From: Rahnella ecdela
GTDB lineage: Bacteria; Pseudomonadota; Gammaproteobacteria; Enterobacterales; Enterobacteriaceae
Direction of reading: 5' to 3'
Length of the DNA stretch: 64,000 bases
NCBI RefSeq assembly: GCF_019049625.1
Contig: NZ_JAFMOY010000132.1
Location: 372,001 to 436,000 of the forward strand
Positions 9,085 to 16,513 of this stretch are shown one piece after another; the first letter of the stretch is position 1; every line of letters starts with the position of its first letter. A model generated the notes under the pieces. It was given only the letters and a program-made list of their open reading frames with translations. It searched no databases and had not been told where the DNA came from. Made by a program: the position numbers and the translations under genes.

Positions 9085-10608
9085 ATGAGTATTCAGGCGC
9101 AGGATTCCGGCCAGAGCCCGGGAGGATTTCTCCAGTGGGTTGAACGCATTGGTAATAAAATTCCCAATCCGTTTTTATTATTTGTTTATCTGATTGCTTT
9201 ACTGATGATCGCCAGTGCAGTGATTTCATGGTTCAACATCACGGCGGTAAACCCGACCAACGGCGAGATCATCCGCGTAAAGAATTTGCTGAGTGTGGAA
9301 GGTATTCAGTGGATTTTGCCGAACGTCATCAAAAATTTCAGCGGATTTACGCCGCTGGGCTCGATTCTGGCGCTGGTGATCGGTGCAGGACTGGCGGAGC
9401 GTGTCGGGCTGCTGCAAAGCCTGATGTATAAAATGGCATCCAAAGTGAATGCCCGCTACGCCAGTTATATGGTGATTTTTATCGCCTTCTTCAGCCATAT
9501 CTCATCGGATGCTGCGCTGGTGGTGATGCCGCCGCTGGGCGCGCTGATTTTCCTCGCCGTCGGGCGCCATCCGGTGGCCGGTTTGCTGGCCGCAATTTCC
9601 GGTGTGGGCTGCGGATTTACTGCTAATTTGCTGATTGTGACGACGGATGTGTTGTTATCCGGCCTGAGTACCGAAGCGGCGAAAGCCATCAATCCGGCGG
9701 TGCAGGTCAGCGTGATCGACAACTGGTACTTTATGGCCGCGTCGGTGATCCTACTGACCATTGTCGGCGCTGTTCTGACCGATAAATTCGTCGAGCCACG
9801 CCTGCCGGTATATCAGGGCGAGCGCAATGAAGAGATGAAAAAACTGACGCCGGAGCAGAACCGCGGGCTGATGGCCAGCGGTATTGCGGCGCTGGTGTTT
9901 ATCGGACTGGTCGCGTTGCTGGTGGTGCCGGAAGCCGCGCCGCTGCGTAACCCGAAAACCGGCGGGATTATCCCTTCGCCGTTTATTCAGGGTATTGTGC
10001 CGCTGATCATCTTGTTCTTCTTCGTGATTTCAGTGCCTTACGGCATGGTCACGAAACAAATCCGCAGCGCCAGCGATGTGCCGGATCTGCTGGTTGATCC
10101 GATGAAATCGATGGCTGGTTTTATTGTGATGGTGTTCCCGCTCTCTCAGTTTGTGGCGTTTTTTAACTGGAGCAATATGGGGAAATTCATGGCTATCGGA
10201 CTGACGGATGTGCTGGAAAACTTAGGCATGACCGGGATCCCGGCGTTTCTCGGGCTGATTTTCCTGTCGGCGTTGCTGTGTATGTTTATCGCCAGCGGCT
10301 CGGCTATATGGTCGATTCTGGCACCGATTTTCGTGCCGATGTTTATGCTGCTCGGCTTCCATCCGGCTTTCGCCCAGATCGTATTCCGCGTGGCGGATTC
10401 TTCCGTTATTCCGCTCGCGCCAATGTCGCCGTTCGTTCCGCTGTTCCTCGGCTTCCTTCAGCGGTACAACAAGGAGGCGAAACTCGGCACCTATTATTCA
10501 CTGGTGCTGCCGTATCCGATTGTATTTTTCGTGGTGTGGTTGCTGATGCTGGTGGGCTGGTATCTGCTCGGTTTGCCGATTGGTCCGGGTGTTTACCCGC
10601 ATCTTTAA
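9085..10608 (+). CDS. abgT: p-Aminobenzoyl-glutamate transporter AbgT
   Basis: Inner-membrane carrier of the AbgT family (507 aa; E. coli 508). It is very hydrophobic, with about a dozen membrane segments. Recognisable blocks are GNKIPNPFLLF near the N-terminus, SHISSDAALVVMPPLGALIF and the C-terminal RVADSSVIPLAPMSPFVPLFLGF. It supplies substrate to AbgAB. It ends 3 bp from the stop of the convergent oxygenase gene, and I see no intrinsic terminator between them. Confidence 0.95.
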   Translation: MSIQAQDSGQSPGGFLQWVERIGNKIPNPFLLFVYLIALLMIASAVISWFNITAVNPTNGEIIRVKNLLSVEGIQWILPNVIKNFSGFTPLGSILALVIGAGLAERVGLLQSLMYKMASKVNARYASYMVIFIAFFSHISSDAALVVMPPLGALIFLAVGRHPVAGLLAAISGVGCGFTANLLIVTTDVLLSGLSTEAAKAINPAVQVSVIDNWYFMAASVILLTIVGAVLTDKFVEPRLPVYQGERNEEMKKLTPEQNRGLMASGIAALVFIGLVALLVVPEAAPLRNPKTGGIIPSPFIQGIVPLIILFFFVISVPYGMVTKQIRSASDVPDLLVDPMKSMAGFIVMVFPLSQFVAFFNWSNMGKFMAIGLTDVLENLGMTGIPAFLGLIFLSALLCMFIASGSAIWSILAPIFVPMFMLLGFHPAFAQIVFRVADSSVIPLAPMSPFVPLFLGFLQRYNKEAKLGTYYSLVLPYPIVFFVVWLLMLVGWYLLGLPIGPGVYPHL

Positions 10609-10611
10609 CGA

Positions 10612-11478
10612 TCAGTTCTGACGTCCCATACGGCGCATGGCCCGGTGCCATGAGCCGTTTCTCACCGCCCAGCGCAGTACGCCTGCAATGCGTCGGGTGG
10701 CGAAACGAATGCTTCGGCGCTTGCGCGGGGAAAGAGAAATCCCCAGTTGCAAAGCCGCCCAGTCGGGTAAAAGCTCAATTCCGGCACTGATCATCAGGCT
10801 GCCGACCGGCTTTGCCAGACGGCTTGGCGCAGGCGCATTTTGCAATAATCTCACCACTTCCAGCGTGCGCTCATCGCAGCGTAACTGCGGGCGCATCGCC
10901 TGCAAATAGTCTTCTATCGCTGCCACGCTGGCGGGCACATTTATCGCACCAAGGCTTTCTGCCACGCGGGCAAACTCCTGATAATAGCGGTTCTGATCGC
11001 TCAGGCTGAGTGAAGGATTGCGGTAGCGCAGATGCGATTGCAGGAAGCTATACGCTTCGGCTACGTGTACCCAGACCAGTAAATCCGGGTCACTGGCTGC
11101 ATACGGCGTGCCATAAACATCGGTTCCGGTGACGCGTAAATGGATGGATTTTACTTTTTCGATCAATGCATTGGCGTCATCAACCGGCGCAAAAGTCGTC
11201 GCCGAAATAAACTGGCTGGTGCGGCGAAGACGGCCAAGCATATCTTCACGAAATGAGGAATGATCCCAGACACCGGCGAGCGCCAGCGGATGAAGCATCT
11301 GCAGCAGTAAAGCACTGACACCGCCACAAAGCATTGAGGAGAAGTCTCCGTGAATTCGCCAGGTGATGCTGTCAGGGCCAAAAAGCCCCGGATCACCCGC
11401 CGGTTTCTCAAAGTCTATACCGCCTAACGCCAGGCCCGAAATACTCAGCACCTGGCGTTCTATTCTCTTTCTTAACAA
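10612..11478 (-). CDS. MpaB-type oxygenase (DUF2236)
   Basis: 288-aa cytoplasmic protein of the oxygenase MpaB / DUF2236 group, characterised members of which bind haem. Family signs: WRIHGDFSSML near residue 40, LLLQMLHPLALAGVWDHS with the conserved HP, and VWVHVAEAYSF. No signal peptide. The apparent start is TTG at 11478 with only a weak TGAG upstream; I see no better ATG near the N-terminus. It begins 18 bp after the TetR gene in the same direction, so the regulator probably controls it. The substrate is unknown. Confidence 0.75.
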   Translation of the reverse strand: MLRKRIERQVLSISGLALGGIDFEKPAGDPGLFGPDSITWRIHGDFSSMLCGGVSALLLQMLHPLALAGVWDHSSFREDMLGRLRRTSQFISATTFAPVDDANALIEKVKSIHLRVTGTDVYGTPYAASDPDLLVWVHVAEAYSFLQSHLRYRNPSLSLSDQNRYYQEFARVAESLGAINVPASVAAIEDYLQAMRPQLRCDERTLEVVRLLQNAPAPSRLAKPVGSLMISAGIELLPDWAALQLGISLSPRKRRSIRFATRRIAGVLRWAVRNGSWHRAMRRMGRQN

Positions 11479-11496
11479 TTGTCTGAAACTCAGCGG

Positions 11497-12156
11497 TTAG
11501 TGTGCGGCTTTACTGACAACCGTGGCTTTAGTCAGCTCCGGCCACAGATTCATGACTACGTCGATCAACCGGTTTAGCTCAGCTGAACTTGCACCGTCAC
11601 GGGCCTGAACGGAGAAGCCCTGAATGGTGCAGGCGAGGTATTTCGCCAGCAGTGCGCTGTCTGTAACCGCCGTCAGATCGCCACTCTCTTTTTTCTTCTC
11701 GAAATATTCAAAAAGAGTGCGTTCCTGCGAGAGGTGGCGGGCACGCAGCATTTCAGCAATATCCGCAGACGATGAAGACATCCCGGATGATGCGCTGATC
11801 ATGAAGCAGCCACTTGGCGTATCGCAATCAGTAAACAGCTCAACGATGGCACGCAGGTAACGGCCAACCGTATCTTCGACGGACAAATCTGTTCTGCTCA
11901 GTAAACATGAGCTCTTTTCGTAAAAGTTTTTCAGATAGTGTTCAACGGCTGCACGAAAAAGCCCTTCTTTGTTACCGAATTCAGCATACAAAGTAGGTGC
12001 CTTCGCACCGGTTGCTTCGACCAAATCGGCTAATGAAGTGGCCTCGTAACCATGGCGCCAGAATAAATTCAGGGCCTTGCTCAGAGCAGTTCCACGGTCG
12101 AACTGTTTTGGGCGACCGCGACTTTTCCGGACCAAAGCCGTCTGTTCAGTGCTCAT
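11497..12156 (-). CDS. TetR/AcrR-family repressor, ComR-like context
   Basis: 219-aa TetR-type regulator. The N-terminal DNA-binding domain is clear: GRPKQFDRGTALSKAL, FWRHGYEATSLADLVEATG, APTLYAEFGNKEGLF. The remainder is helical ligand-binding domain. The start at 12156 (MSTEQTAL) has an excellent GGAGGG ribosome site; the longer frame to 12177 is unlikely. It leads an operon with the MpaB oxygenase and is divergent from a small secreted protein and three BhsA-like genes. In E. coli the TetR repressor ComR sits divergently next to bhsA/comC, so a similar role is a reasonable inference. Likely operators are in 12199-12283. Confidence 0.85.
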   Translation of the reverse strand: MSTEQTALVRKSRGRPKQFDRGTALSKALNLFWRHGYEATSLADLVEATGAKAPTLYAEFGNKEGLFRAAVEHYLKNFYEKSSCLLSRTDLSVEDTVGRYLRAIVELFTDCDTPSGCFMISASSGMSSSSADIAEMLRARHLSQERTLFEYFEKKKESGDLTAVTDSALLAKYLACTIQGFSVQARDGASSAELNRLIDVVMNLWPELTKATVVSKAAH

Positions 12157-12198
12157 ACACCCTCCTTCCATCACCATTGTGATTATGGTTATTAAAAT

Positions 12199-12214
12199 AG
12201 TTATAGAAATAACT
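12199..12214. promoter_or_regulatory. Inverted repeat, candidate TetR operator
   Basis: AGTTAT-AGAA-ATAACT, a perfect 6-4-6 dyad directly upstream of the TetR gene and next to promoter module 1. Size and place fit an autoregulatory TetR operator; binding is inferred. Confidence 0.45.
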
Positions 12215-12285
12215 TAACGATCATTATTAAAAATAGTTGCGCACAAGTCCAGCGGAGTTTATTATTTAATTATCGAGCGATAAGA
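12212..12285 (+). promoter_or_regulatory. Promoter-operator module 1 (for the small secreted protein)
   Basis: Left element ACTTAACGATCATTAT (12212-12227), -35 TTGCGC (12237-12242), 17-bp spacer, -10 TATTAT (12260-12265), right element TTATCGAGCGATAA (12270-12283, itself a perfect palindrome). The -35 lies 25 bp and the right element 58 bp from the left element start, exactly as in modules 2 and 3. The right element covers the expected start point, so it could block transcription. Confidence 0.65.
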
Positions 12286-12357
12286 AAATCACTCAAACCC
12301 GCAAAGCAGCACAGCTACAAACGCTTTGATAAGCAACAAAACCCAGGACGTAACATC

Positions 12358-12615
12358 ATGAGTAACTTTAAAACCCTTCTTGCAGTTCTGGCACTAACCG
12401 CTGTACCGGTTGCCAATGTTGCCGCACAGCAGGTTATCATGATGCCTTTACTGAGTCAGGAAGTGAGAATGGTCAATGTGACCGGTGACAGTAACTTCTG
12501 TAACCCGGCAACCTGCGCGAACAAAAAAGTTACACAGGGCCGTATTTCCACTTCTCCAACTCAGCCACCTGCACCTTCGACCTCTGGTCATCAGCCCGCT
12601 TCTATTTACTACTAA
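12358..12615 (+). CDS. Small secreted hypothetical protein
   Basis: 85-aa protein not recognised as any family. It has a clear Sec signal peptide (SNFKTLLAVLALTAVPVANVAA, probably cleaved after VAA) and a mature part of ~60 residues. A CNPATC pair could form a disulfide in the periplasm. The tail is Pro/Ser/Thr/Gln-rich (SPTQPPAPSTSGHQ). AGGA ribosome site at good distance. It is preceded by the same promoter architecture as the BhsA-like genes downstream and followed by an intrinsic terminator, so it is a separate transcript of the same apparent regulon. Confidence 0.7.
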   Translation: MSNFKTLLAVLALTAVPVANVAAQQVIMMPLLSQEVRMVNVTGDSNFCNPATCANKKVTQGRISTSPTQPPAPSTSGHQPASIYY

Positions 12616-12654
12616 GCGCGGCGCCTGACGAAAGTTAGTCAGGGCAGGAATAAC

Positions 12655-12685
12655 GATAAGGCGGCTCTGGTCGCCTTATCTTTTT
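12655..12685 (+). terminator. Intrinsic terminator after the small secreted protein
   Basis: Stem GATAAGGCG / CGCCTTATC (12655-12663 / 12672-12680) followed by TTTTT. Confidence 0.85.
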
Positions 12686-12874
12686 CAGCCGACCCCTGTT
12701 TTATCACCCTCTCCGGTCAGAGCCAACCATTAACTTAGCGATCATTAAAGATTCATTTAGCGAAATTATGGATATGGCTGTTTCATTCCTTTCCGGCGAA
12801 CCATTTTAAAAACATAAATTTAACAAAACACAAACAACAACCCATCCAGGCGTGATCTGAGTCACAGCACAATT
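12686..12874. other. Intergenic stretch with a degenerate module remnant
   Basis: No gene seen. ACTTAGCGATCATTAAAG at 12733-12750 resembles the left element of the promoter modules and may be a decayed fifth copy; no matching -35/-10 or right element is evident at the usual spacing. A CRP-like CGTGA-N6-TCACA lies at 12851-12866, upstream of module 2. Confidence 0.4.
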
Positions 12875-12948
12875 AGTTAATGCTCATTAAAAAAACATCT
12901 TGCACAAACTCGCAACACCCCTTACCATTTACTTATCGAACGTTAACT
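12875..12948 (+). promoter_or_regulatory. Promoter-operator module 2 (first BhsA-like gene)
   Basis: Left element AGTTAATGCTCATTAA (12875-12890), -35 TTGCAC (12900-12905), 17-bp spacer, -10 TACCAT (12923-12928), right element TTATCGAACGTTAACT (12933-12948). Spacing is identical to modules 1 and 3. Confidence 0.65.
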
Positions 12949-13025
12949 AATAAGTAACGTTGACCTGAAACTGAGGCGCCTGCATCGGGCTCCCCGAAAA
13001 AAATTAATGAACAGGAATAAACATC

Positions 13026-13283
13026 ATGAAAACTATCGCAATGACCATTGCTGCCCTGACACTGGCAACCGCAACTTTCTCTACCCTGGCAGCCACTGAA
13101 GTTCAGTCTGCTCCGGCAGGTGAACAAACTATCGGGACTATCAGTGCTTCATCTAACGGTGACCTGAGCACCCTGCAGTCAAAACTGAACGCTAAAGCGA
13201 CTGAAGCCGGTGCAAGCTCTTACCGCATCATTGGCGCTTCCGGTGAAAACCACATGTACGGTACTGCTGAGTTGTACAAATAA
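13026..13283 (+). CDS. BhsA/McbA-like periplasmic stress protein, paralogue 1 (DUF1471)
   Basis: 85-aa exported protein of the YhcN/BhsA/McbA (DUF1471) family. A Sec signal peptide ends near TLAA|TEVQS. The mature domain has the family layout TEVQSAP...QTIGTISASS...LQSKLNAKATEAGASSYRI and ends in GTAELYK, close to E. coli BhsA (ends GTAVIYK). BhsA-type proteins affect outer-membrane permeability, biofilm and stress resistance (copper, peroxide, acid). First of three tandem copies, each with its own promoter module; this copy is the most divergent (MKTIAMT, EQTIGTIS). Confidence 0.88.
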   Translation: MKTIAMTIAALTLATATFSTLAATEVQSAPAGEQTIGTISASSNGDLSTLQSKLNAKATEAGASSYRIIGASGENHMYGTAELYK

Positions 13284-13320
13284 GAGATGAAGACGCGTTA
13301 GCAGATTGTTCCGCACAATT

Positions 13321-13394
13321 AGTTAACGATTAATAAATAAATGAGTTGCGCAGAATGTGATCCAGGTCTAAGATTTAATTATCGAACGTTAACT
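13321..13394 (+). promoter_or_regulatory. Promoter-operator module 3 (second BhsA-like gene)
   Basis: Left element AGTTAACGATTAATAA (13321-13336), -35 TTGCGC (13346-13351), 17-bp spacer, -10 TAAGAT (13369-13374), right element TTATCGAACGTTAACT (13379-13394). The two elements are near-complementary to each other, so they form an inverted pair around the promoter. The right one covers the expected start site. Confidence 0.7.
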
Positions 13395-13450
13395 TAAAGC
13401 GTCTGACCTAATCATCACCTGCTGATAAACAGATAAAAAGGAACATCATC

Positions 13451-13708
13451 ATGAAAAACATCACAATGACATTAGCTGCAATCGCCCTTGCTACCGCTTC
13501 TTTCTCCACCCTGGCAGCGACTGAAGTTCAGTCAGCTCCTGTTGGCCAGCAGTCAATCGGTGTAGTAAGTGCTTCATCAAGCAACGATTTATCCAGCCTG
13601 CAGAACAAACTGAACGCAAAAGCTAACGAAGCTGGCGCAAGTTCATACCGCATCATCGGTGCTTCTGGTGACAACCATCTGCACGGCACTGCTGAGTTGT
13701 ACAAATAA
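13451..13708 (+). CDS. BhsA/McbA-like periplasmic stress protein, paralogue 2 (DUF1471)
   Basis: 85-aa exported DUF1471 protein with signal peptide MKNITMTLAAIALATASFS. The mature domain TEVQSAPVGQQSIGVVSASS...GASSYRIIGASGDNHLHGTAELYK is almost identical to paralogue 3. AAGGA ribosome site. No terminator is obvious before the module of the third gene, so read-through is possible. The tandem arrangement with retained similarity in gene and promoter implies recent duplication of whole gene-plus-promoter units. Confidence 0.88.
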   Translation: MKNITMTLAAIALATASFSTLAATEVQSAPVGQQSIGVVSASSSNDLSSLQNKLNAKANEAGASSYRIIGASGDNHLHGTAELYK

Positions 13709-13742
13709 GTAAGAAGTTTTGCGTTTAGGGTAACCGACATTT

Positions 13743-13812
13743 AGTTAACGATTAATAAGCTAGATGTCAGATCGGACAGAAGACTGCTTTGCCCATTAAA
13801 TGAACGTTGATG
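13743..13812 (+). promoter_or_regulatory. Promoter-operator module 4 (third BhsA-like gene), degenerate
   Basis: The left element AGTTAACGATTAATAA (13743-13758) is identical to module 3. The right element is weaker (AAATGAACGTTGATGA, 13797-13812) and 4 bp closer. No good TTGCGC-N17-TANNNT promoter is at the usual position, so regulation of this copy may have diverged. Confidence 0.45.
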
Positions 13813-13856
13813 ACAACGCCTGGCAAAGCTCAATATACGAATAGAGGACATATTTT

Positions 13857-14126
13857 ATGAAAAACAATATGAAAAACATCACAATGACTCTCGCCGCTAT
13901 TGCTCTGGCAACAGCTTCATTCTCTACTCTGGCTGCGACTGAAGTTCAGTCTGCACCGGCAGGTCAGCAGGCGATTGGTGTCGTCAGCGCAACTTCAGGT
14001 AACAGCCTGAGCAGCCTGCAGGACAAACTGAATGCTAAAGCCAGTGAAGCCGGTGCAAGTTCTTACCGTATTATCGGTGCTTCCGGTGATAACCATCTGT
14101 ACGGCACAGCTGAACTGTATAAATAA
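13857..14126 (+). CDS. BhsA/McbA-like periplasmic stress protein, paralogue 3 (DUF1471)
   Basis: 89-aa exported DUF1471 protein. A second in-frame ATG at 13869 (MKNITMT) aligns with the start of paralogue 2. The first ATG at 13857 adds MKNN and has GAGG about 10 nt upstream, so either may be used. The mature part ends GDNHLYGTAELYK. It is last in the array and followed by an intrinsic terminator. Confidence 0.88.
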   Translation: MKNNMKNITMTLAAIALATASFSTLAATEVQSAPAGQQAIGVVSATSGNSLSSLQDKLNAKASEAGASSYRIIGASGDNHLYGTAELYK

Positions 14127-14158
14127 GCCCAGCGGTAAAGTCAGGTAGTAAGCTGAAG

Positions 14159-14180
14159 AGGCGGCGTTTGCCGCCTTTTT
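14159..14180 (+). terminator. Intrinsic terminator after the BhsA-like array
   Basis: Stem AGGCGGC / GCCGCCT (14159-14165 / 14170-14176) with a GTTT loop and a T-run. Confidence 0.88.
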
Positions 14181-14369
14181 CGTGTCTGCAGATCACACAT
14201 TCATGCCACCCTCTTCCATCCGCTTCTTTTTGTGCTACATTTTTCTCTTCTGTTTCCATTCAGGTTCTTAATCCCGATGTAACGAATTCTCATCACTGAC
14301 AGTTATTTATATCCCTGTTGCCTGAAAGCAATGCGGGGGTTCCTGTTATTTCAGATGAGAATCTCATTC

Positions 14370-15584
14370 ATGAATTCGTTATTGCATGCGCTGATACGCG
14401 CATTACGCAGTCACCGCTGGCTGCGTCTGCTGGGCTGTGCCTTTATTTTATCTTCACTCGGAAATGGTCTGACGCAGGTAGTGGTTTTTGGTCAACTGCT
14501 GCGCTGGCAAGCTTCACCCGCGATACTGACACTGGCGTATATGCTGGCGACGCTGCCCGGTTTTCTCGGCAGCATCTGGGGTGAAAGACTTTGCCGGAAG
14601 ATGTCACCGCTGCGCATTCTGATCTTGTGCGAAATACTCGGTATGCTGGCGCTGATAATGCCGCTGTATGGGGTGCTGACTCATAATATTCTGGCGCTGC
14701 TGGCCGTTCAGTCTGCCGAAGCATTGTTCAGCGGGATGAGTTATCCGGCACTGACGTTGTTGTTCAAACGCGGCCTTAACACTGAAGAGTTACCGGCGGC
14801 AACAGCGCTGGAAACCCTGATTTTTGCCGCTCAGGTCTTACTTGGTACCGGATTGGGCGTTTTGCTGTTTGATGTGCTTTCGCCACTTAACCTTCTGGCT
14901 CTGGATGCACTGAGTTTCGCGGCATCCGCGGCTCTGCTGGCCGGCTCATTAGCCCTCTTTAAAGCAGCCTCCCCGTATCATTCCTCTCCCGAAACGAATA
15001 CTGAACCACCACTACACTGGAAAGCTTTTACGCCTTTGCAAAAAAGAAGCGTCTTGCTGCTCCCGGCACTCGCTGCGGTGGGTTCTCCGGCGATGGCATT
15101 ATTACCAGCGCTGGCTCAGCAAATGCATCCGCAGGATACGGCCAGTCTGGCACTGCCGCTGTTGTTTGCGCGCAGTCTCGGACAACTTTGCGGTCCGCTG
15201 CTGCTCAACGCGGACAAACTCCGGCATTACAGCGCCAGCAACCTGCGGCTCTTGATATGTCTGATGGTGTTTCTGGGCGGATATTTTCTGTTACCGCACT
15301 TCGCCTTATGGCCGCTTGCCGCGCTGACGCTCATATTCGGCGCGCATCTGGCATCAAATGTGGTGTTTGCATTGGGGACTTTCGGTGTACTGAGCCAATT
15401 TCAAGGCGCTGATGTTGCACGCGCCAGCGCTCTCGCCTGGCGCGGACAGGTGTTCATCGCCGCCATCACCACCGGTATTGCCGGATATCTGGCAGAAAGT
15501 GCCGGTGCCGCGATTGCACTCTATAGCGTTTCTCTCACCAGCCTGGCAGGTGTAGCGATTCTGCTCTGGCGTTATCGGGCGTAA
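14370..15584 (+). CDS. MFS transporter (probable drug/metabolite exporter)
   Basis: Hydrophobic ~404-aa MFS protein. The region LGCAFILSSLGNGLTQVVVFG and the loop GSIWGERLCRKMSPLRIL resemble the DHA3-type exporter group (MefA-like), which is a loose assignment. Starts are uncertain: ATG at 14331, 14355 or 14370 (MNSLLHAL); I favour 14370, which begins just before the first amphipathic helix, but its ribosome site is weak. Single gene with a terminator at 15602. Substrate unknown. Confidence 0.7.
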   Translation: MNSLLHALIRALRSHRWLRLLGCAFILSSLGNGLTQVVVFGQLLRWQASPAILTLAYMLATLPGFLGSIWGERLCRKMSPLRILILCEILGMLALIMPLYGVLTHNILALLAVQSAEALFSGMSYPALTLLFKRGLNTEELPAATALETLIFAAQVLLGTGLGVLLFDVLSPLNLLALDALSFAASAALLAGSLALFKAASPYHSSPETNTEPPLHWKAFTPLQKRSVLLLPALAAVGSPAMALLPALAQQMHPQDTASLALPLLFARSLGQLCGPLLLNADKLRHYSASNLRLLICLMVFLGGYFLLPHFALWPLAALTLIFGAHLASNVVFALGTFGVLSQFQGADVARASALAWRGQVFIAAITTGIAGYLAESAGAAIALYSVSLTSLAGVAILLWRYRA

Positions 15585-15601
15585 TCAGTATCACAAAATA
15601 C

Positions 15602-15622
15602 AAAAGGCAGGGATGCCTTTTT
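15602..15622 (+). terminator. Intrinsic terminator after the MFS gene
   Basis: AAAAGGCA-GGGA-TGCCTTTT followed by a T, at 15602-15622. Confidence 0.8.
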
Positions 15623-15717
15623 CCTTTTCAGCGTCGGCAAAATCACATTTGTTACGGCACGCCACGCAAAAACTTATCCGCTTTCTCGCTCACAGCCCCT
15701 GCCGTCATATAAAGGTG

Positions 15718-15753
15718 TTGGCGTGAGACATATTTAGGTATAAAATTTTATAC
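15718..15753 (+). promoter_or_regulatory. Toxin-antitoxin promoter with a 16-bp palindromic operator
   Basis: -35 TTGGCG (15718-15723), 17-bp spacer, -10 TAAAAT (15741-15746). The perfect palindrome GTATAAAATTTTATAC (15738-15753) covers the -10. It is a typical site for autorepression by the XRE-type antitoxin encoded downstream. Confidence 0.65.
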
Positions 15754-15768
15754 ACAAGGAAAGTGACG

Positions 15769-16122
15769 GTGACTAAAAATATCGACTGGCGGGGAAGTTC
15801 ACTCAAAGATTTGCGCAATTTTCCTGTTGATGTCAAAAGGCGGGCAGGCTATGAACTTGAGCAGATCCAGCAAGGCCTGCCCCCGACGCAATGGAAATCC
15901 GTCAATGAATGAGGATCCGGCGTGGTTGAAATTAAACTTGATGCCTTTACCGGCACATTTCGGGTTGTCTATATCGCGAAATTTGAAGATGCGATTTACA
16001 TCCTTCATTGCTTTGCGAAAAAGACTCAGCAAACTCCTCTGACGGATATTGCCATTATAAAAGCACGGTACGCCGAAATCCTCAGAGAGCGCCAAAGGAG
16101 AGAAAATGAAAGAAGATATTGA
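15769..16122 (+). pseudogene. HigB/RelE-type toxin (Gp49 family), interrupted by an in-frame TGA
   Basis: The frame from GTG 15769 (AAGGA ribosome site 7 nt upstream) reads TKNIDWRGSSLKDLRNFPVDVKRR...GLPPTQWKSVNE, then TGA at 15910-15912. It continues in the same frame with GSGVVEIKLDAFTGTFRVVYIAKF...YILHCFAKKTQQTP. The two parts together form one complete Gp49/HigB-like mRNA interferase, and the stop sits just before the conserved GSGV.EI core. Hence a nonsense mutation (or sequencing error) inactivates the toxin. A shorter product could in theory begin at GTG 15922 but would lack the N-terminal helices. The 3' end overlaps the antitoxin start. Confidence 0.8.
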
Positions 16123-16444
16123 TGTTGCCTCGCGCCATATCACACTAGCTGGCGGGAATGTCTTCGCTGATTTAGGATTTAGCGAAAATGAAGCGCACTC
16201 TTTACACGCAGATTCGCAAGCTAAAATCGCACAGACCATTGCCCTGAAGGAACAACTGATGACTGAGATTGGCAGCTGGATAGCACTGCAAAATCTGCGT
16301 CAGAGTGATGCAGCTAAAGTGCTCCAGGTTTCACGCCCGCGGGTTTCCGACGTAGTGAACAAGAAAACGGATAAATTTACTCTGGATGCCCTGATTCTGA
16401 TGCTGAGTCTGGCCGGAAAACAGGTGAAGCTGGTGGTGGAATAA
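16106..16444 (+). CDS. XRE-family antitoxin (HigA-like, HTH_37)
   Basis: 112-aa antitoxin of the HTH type that pairs with Gp49/HigB toxins. The C-terminal helix-turn-helix is visible: LRQSDAAKVLQVSRPRVSDV, followed by FTLDALILMLSLAGKQVKLVVE. The ATG (MKEDIDVA) follows an AAAGGAGAG ribosome site and lies inside the end of the toxin frame. It probably represses its own operon at the palindrome 15738-15753. The gene is intact although the partner toxin is broken. Confidence 0.85.
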   Translation: MKEDIDVASRHITLAGGNVFADLGFSENEAHSLHADSQAKIAQTIALKEQLMTEIGSWIALQNLRQSDAAKVLQVSRPRVSDVVNKKTDKFTLDALILMLSLAGKQVKLVVE

Positions 16445-16463
16445 ACATTTCCAAAAAATACAA

Positions 16464-16490
16464 AAGGCAGGGATCTCTCCCTGCCTTCTT
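16464..16490. terminator. Bidirectional intrinsic terminator (antitoxin / ddlA)
   Basis: AAGGCAGGGA-TCTC-TCCCTGCCTT at 16464-16487, between two convergent genes. Confidence 0.85.
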
Positions 16491-16513
16491 CATCTTTCCC
16501 TTAAACCAGGCGG

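Noticed and set aside
10278-10790. 170-codon plus-strand frame overlapping the end of abgT and the oxygenase gene
   Set aside because: It crosses two recognised genes in the wrong frame or strand and has no domain.
12851-12866. CRP site regulating the first BhsA-like gene
   Set aside because: The half-sites are good (CGTGA-N6-TCACA) but the site lies ~77 bp before the likely start point, off the usual helical positions; noted only in passing.
15910-15912. TGA read as selenocysteine in the toxin gene
   Set aside because: No selenoprotein is known in this toxin family and I see no SECIS-like hairpin directly after the codon; a nonsense mutation is simpler.
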